From NCBI GenBank assembly GCA_029287305.1, contig JARFRJ010000072.1:1-8438 (forward strand): 8,438 bases of DNA. The letters run 5' to 3'. Under the pieces are notes generated by a model that was not told the DNA's origin, did no database searches, and saw only the letters and a program-made list of their open reading frames with translations. Shown here in pieces: positions 6,123 to 8,438 of this stretch (positions are counted from its first letter, which is position 1; every line of letters begins with the position of its first letter). Source of the DNA: Hyphomonas sp. (GTDB lineage: Bacteria > Pseudomonadota > Alphaproteobacteria > Caulobacterales > Hyphomonadaceae). Position numbers and translations under genes: made by a program.

Positions 6123-6172
6123 GGGCGGGCTCAAGCTGGAATGATCCGGCTCCAGACGATAGATAGATAAGA

Positions 6173-6898
6173 ATGTTTAAAGTTACTGTTATCACGCTTT
6201 ATCCGGAAGCTTTTCCGGGCCCGCTTGGGGTTTCCATATTGGCGCGGGGCCAAGCCGCCGGGCTGTGGCAGCTAGATATTGTTGATTTGCGTGAATTTGG
6301 TCTCGGCAAGCATCATAAGGTGGACGCCCCGCCCGCAGGCGGCGGGCCTGGTCTTGTCTTGCGGGCGGATGTTGTGGCCGCCGCGCTTGACTCGCTGCCA
6401 GATGATGGCCGCCGGGTACTTTACCCAAGTCCGCGTGGCAAACCTTTCTGCCAAGCCGATGCCCGCCGATTCGCCAAAGGTGATGGGCTTGTTGTTTTAT
6501 GTGGGCGCTTTGAAGGCCTTGATGAGCGTGTGATCCAGTCGCGCGGGCTGGAGGAGGTCTCACTTGGCGATTTCGTGCTCGCCGGAGGGGAGGTTGCGGC
6601 GCAGGCAATTATTGAGGCGAGCGTCAGATTGCGCCCGGAAGTGGCTGGCAATCAGGCCTCTCTGGAGGAAGAAAGCTTTGAGAACGGACTGTTGGAATAT
6701 CCGCTCTATACGGCCCCGGCCATCTTTGAAGGCCAGGAGATTCCAGACATTTTACGCTCAGGACATCATCAAAATATCGCCAAATGGCGTCTCAGCCAAA
6801 GTAAAGAGTTGACAGAAGCGCGAAGGCCCGATTTATACGCGCTTTACACCTTATCTAAGCCCCATCAAACCTCGGAGATGGATGATGACACTGATTGA
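6173..6898 (+). CDS. trmD: tRNA (guanine-37-N1)-methyltransferase TrmD
   Basis: TrmD is the SPOUT-class enzyme that uses AdoMet to form m1G37 in tRNAs, preventing frameshifting. The 241-residue product has ITLYPEAF (7-14), GGGPG (56-60), [13 protein letters not shown] (109-121), the trefoil-knot loop [12 protein letters not shown] (129-140) and the C-terminal [16 protein letters not shown] (195-210). Several usually conserved spots differ: [12 protein letters not shown] against HRTVDDRPYGGG of E. coli, YPSPRG against YLSPQG, LAGGE against LSGGE, YTAP against YTRP, and Glu167 where E. coli has the catalytic base Asp169. Arg152 matches E. coli Arg154. Some of these may be normal in alphaproteobacteria. 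It probably still works, since the gene is intact and normally essential. No strong Shine-Dalgarno is present. It overlaps rplS by 14 nt. Confidence 0.95.
   Translation: MFKVTVITLYPEAFPGPLGVSILARGQAAGLWQLDIVDLREFGLGKHHKVDAPPAGGGPGLVLRADVVAAALDSLPDDGRRVLYPSPRGKPFCQADARRFAKGDGLVVLCGRFEGLDERVIQSRGLEEVSLGDFVLAGGEVAAQAIIEASVRLRPEVAGNQASLEEESFENGLLEYPLYTAPAIFEGQEIPDILRSGHHQNIAKWRLSQSKELTEARRPDLYALYTLSKPHQTSEMDDDTD
6874..6877 (+). promoter_or_regulatory. ribosome binding site of rplS, inside trmD
   Basis: GGAG lies within the trmD coding end. It is 4 nt from the ATG at 6882 and 7 nt from the ATG at 6885, so the second is favoured. Translating ribosomes finishing trmD pass over this site, which suggests coupling. 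Confidence 0.6.
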
Positions 6899-7439
6899 TC
6901 AAATTGAAGCTGAAGAAATTGCTCGCGTAATGGACGGCAAAACCATTCCGGATTTTTCTCCGGGCGATACGGTGGCGGTCAATGTGCGCATCAAAGAAGG
7001 CGAGAGAGAGCGTGTGCAGCGCTATGAAGGTGTGTGTATTGCCCGTTCCGGGGGTGGCATCAATGAGAGCTTTACCGTGCGTAAAATCTCATTCGGCGAA
7101 GGGGTTGAGCGGGTCTTTCCACTTGTCTCGCCCATGATTGAAAGTATTGAAGTGAAACGCCGTGGCCGTGTGCGCCGCGCCAAGCTTTATTATTTGCGCG
7201 ATCGCCGCGGTAAATCTGCCCGGATTTCCGAACGTACAGCCGGACGTGGGATCGAGCAAAAAACGGTCACCATTTCCAAAACTGAGCGGACACGGCGTAA
7301 AAAGGCTGAAAAGCTGGCTAATCGTGAACTCGCCGCTGCGGAACGTGCTGCAAAGGCGCAAGCCGAGGCTGAAGCCAAAGCTCAGGAGCAAGCTGCGGCC
7401 GCTCTGGCCGAGGCCGAAGCCAATAAGAGCGAAGATTAG
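6885..7439 (+). CDS. rplS: 50S ribosomal protein L19
   Basis: L19 lies at the 30S-50S interface. The core (about 1-115) shows the family sequence: [60 protein letters not shown], and [20 protein letters not shown]. With 184 residues (185 if the ATG at 6882 is used) it exceeds the roughly 115 of E. coli. The extra 60 or so are first basic, then Ala/Glu/Gln-rich ([20 protein letters not shown]), likely a single long helix; such tails are common in alphaproteobacterial L19. It overlaps trmD by 14 nt in another frame. It ends the plus-strand cluster and converges on nnrD. Confidence 0.97.
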   Translation: MTLIDQIEAEEIARVMDGKTIPDFSPGDTVAVNVRIKEGERERVQRYEGVCIARSGGGINESFTVRKISFGEGVERVFPLVSPMIESIEVKRRGRVRRAKLYYLRDRRGKSARISERTAGRGIEQKTVTISKTERTRRKKAEKLANRELAAAERAAKAQAEAEAKAQEQAAAALAEAEANKSED

Positions 7440-7462
7440 AGCTTCTATACCCGCTACACCCC

Positions 7463-7532
7463 AGAACGCTTATCCTTAAAGCGTTAAGGCGACCCCAAAA
7501 GAATTGTAATCGGTTTAGCTCGGACACGCTCT
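7463..7532. other. imperfect 70-nt inverted repeat between convergent genes
   Basis: The outer arms AGAACGCTTATCC (7463-7475) and GGACACGCTCT (7522-7532) pair in blocks (AGA/TCT, CG/CG, TCC/GGA) with one mismatch and a bulge. The inner arms are those of the 43-nt repeat copy B. The right arm runs into the nnrD stop codon (complement of 7531-7533). It is the only structure in the rplS/nnrD gap and could end transcription from both sides, although no T-run follows either arm. Confidence 0.35.
7476..7518. repeat. 43-nt intergenic repeat, copy B
   Basis: This is the second copy of the element at 129-171, in the same orientation and of equal length, with 9 differences clustered around a central conserved CCCAAAAGAA. 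It lies between the convergent rplS and nnrD, 12 nt beyond the nnrD stop. As with copy A, it sits just past the 3' end of a minus-strand gene. Unlike copy A, it is flanked by a further pair of inverted arms (7463-7532). Confidence 0.6.
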
Positions 7533-8361
7533 AACGCATGGCCAGCATGTCCTGTAATATTTGTGGAACGATTGTCTCCATATCAGAGGCAACAAGTCCC
7601 GCACCCAATCGGCGGGCGGCTTCACTGTGAATATAAACGGCTGTACAGGCCGCTTCAAAGACGGGCAGGCCTTGGGCGACCAGCCCTGTGATAAACCCAG
7701 ACAGAACGTCGCCTGTGCCGCCTTTAGCTAAATTAGGGTCAGGCCTTAAATGGCGAGCCAATTGCCCTGCAGGAGACGCGATCAGCGTTTCAGGCCCTTT
7801 CAGGAGAACCACGCCGCCGCAAAGCCGGGCCGCTTTTATAGTTTTTTCGCTTGGCGTGCCCGTCAGATCCGGAAAACTGTTTTGAAATTCACCCGCATGC
7901 GGGGTTAATATGGTTTGCGCATCAATCCAGGCCCAATTACCAGCCTCTGGCAGCGCGTCCGCATCTATAATCCGCGGCAGATTTAGCTTATTCTCATAGA
8001 GGTTTTGCTTGTGCGCGCGGCTTATACCGCCGCATCCACCCAAAAGCGCTGTCAACCTTCTTGGATGTGGTTGAATGCCTGCTATCCCTATCACCTCATC
8101 TGTTCCATTGGGCTGATCAGGCTTATCGTGCTCACGCACAATAATATCTGGCGGAAGAGCGGCGCGATATATATCTGCGCGTTGGGAGGCCAGAACTGTA
8201 ACAAGGCCCGCGCCAATGCGGTTACAGGCGGTTGCAGCAAGACGTGTCGCGCCTGTCATGTCCGGCGCAGCATAGATCAGGGCATGCCCGCGATCATATT
8301 TATGCCCATAAGTATCCGGGCTTGGCAGGTGCAGCTTGGAGGGTATCAGCTCTGTATGCAT
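7531..8361 (-). CDS. nnrD: ADP-dependent (S)-NAD(P)H-hydrate dehydratase, stand-alone
   Basis: NnrD repairs damaged NADH and NADPH by ATP- or ADP-driven dehydration of the S-hydrate. The 276-residue ribokinase-like protein shows GHKYDRGHALI (19-29), TRLAATACNRIGAGLVTVLA (39-58), IDADAL (132-137), LTPHAGEF (152-159), VLLKG (185-189), the nucleotide/catalytic motif NLAKGGTGDVLSG (210-222) and GLVASDM (255-261). The usual LGPGLG-type turn reads LGGCGGI here. Many bacteria fuse this domain behind a YjeF-type epimerase (NnrE); here no epimerase domain is joined, and the 18 residues before the core look like the linker of the fused form. The start overlaps the preceding stop as TAATG, and AGGA lies 6 nt before the ATG. 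It converges on rplS. Confidence 0.93.
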   Translation of the reverse strand: MHTELIPSKLHLPSPDTYGHKYDRGHALIYAAPDMTGATRLAATACNRIGAGLVTVLASQRADIYRAALPPDIIVREHDKPDQPNGTDEVIGIAGIQPHPRRLTALLGGCGGISRAHKQNLYENKLNLPRIIDADALPEAGNWAWIDAQTILTPHAGEFQNSFPDLTGTPSEKTIKAARLCGGVVLLKGPETLIASPAGQLARHLRPDPNLAKGGTGDVLSGFITGLVAQGLPVFEAACTAVYIHSEAARRLGAGLVASDMETIVPQILQDMLAMR

Positions 8362-8438
8362 TATTTATCCTGAATTTCTTTTCTTATGATCGAAAAGGGC
8401 TCGCGGGTAAAATGAAAGTCCGGGCCGCTATGTTTTTT
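8361..8438 (-). CDS. 3' end of an unidentified gene upstream of nnrD (partial at right edge)
   Basis: On the minus strand a frame enters from the right edge, stays open for 25 codons and stops at TAA (complement of 8361-8363), sharing one base with the nnrD ATG. The visible residues include GPDFHFTREPFSIIRKEIQDK in part, a charged C-terminus that I do not recognise. The TAATG junction is typical of translationally coupled operon genes, so it is probably real and expressed with nnrD. An epimerase (nnrE) would be the natural partner, but nothing visible shows that. Confidence 0.5.
   Translation of the reverse strand, partial: KKHSGPDFHFTREPFSIIRKEIQDK

Noticed and set aside
6192..6608. Long minus-strand open frame (138 codons) inside trmD
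   Set aside because: It lies fully antisense to a clear trmD and has a Pro/Arg/Ala/Gln-rich shadow composition and no recognisable motif. The same reasoning applies to the antisense frames inside ffh, rpsP, rplS and nnrD.
8412..8438. Plus-strand ATG frame running off the right edge
   Set aside because: It has only nine codons, no ribosome binding site, and conflicts with the minus-strand frame that is coupled to nnrD by TAATG.
1..8438. tRNA or rRNA genes, CRISPR arrays, insertion sequences, phage or defence genes
   Set aside because: I looked for clover-leaf features, regularly spaced repeats, transposase motifs and terminal inverted repeats with target duplications, and saw none. The window is mostly housekeeping genes.

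Overview
The window looks like an ordinary chromosomal stretch from an alphaproteobacterium. The block ffh – chorismate mutase – rpsP – rimM … trmD – rplS is a gene order I know from Rhodobacterales/Caulobacterales-like genomes. The proteins carry alphaproteobacterial traits: a long Gly/Pro-rich Ffh tail, charged C-terminal tails on S16 and L19, and a monofunctional AroQ-class chorismate mutase. Family or genus cannot be fixed from sequence reading alone.

Layout. Positions 1-77 hold the 3' end of an unidentified plus-strand gene with a hydrophobic C-terminus. It converges on an oxyR-type LysR regulator (173-1069, minus). A GNAT-family acetyltransferase (1192-1785, plus) is divergent from oxyR. 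After a 223-nt spacer with several dyads comes the translation/secretion block: ffh (2009-3538), chorismate mutase (3535-3822, 4-nt overlap), rpsP (3852-4229) and rimM (4259-4831). A minus-strand GT2 glycosyltransferase (4861-5637) then separates rimM from the rest. The plus strand resumes with a small DUF6614-like protein (5796-6122), trmD (6173-6898) and rplS (6885-7439, overlapping trmD). Convergent to rplS is a stand-alone NAD(P)H-hydrate dehydratase, nnrD (7531-8361, minus). Its start codon overlaps the stop of another minus-strand reading frame that enters from the right edge.

How the genes work together. Ffh targets nascent membrane proteins. S16, RimM, TrmD and L19 serve 30S assembly, 30S maturation, tRNA m1G37 methylation and the 50S intersubunit bridge. 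The chorismate mutase feeds Phe/Tyr synthesis. In many bacteria rpsP-rimM-trmD-rplS is one operon; here an antisense glycosyltransferase and a small unknown gene split it, so trmD-rplS must have its own promoter or depend on read-through. OxyR and NnrD are stress and repair functions with no visible link to the block.

The least explained material is non-coding. A 43-nt sequence occurs twice, 34/43 identical and without gaps, each time in a convergent gap just beyond the stop codon of a minus-strand gene. There is an interrupted 27-nt stem-loop in the ffh leader and an 18-nt-period direct repeat in the divergent glycosyltransferase/DUF6614 spacer. I found no mobile element, CRISPR array, tRNA, rRNA or defence system, and nothing that I would call a new multi-gene system.
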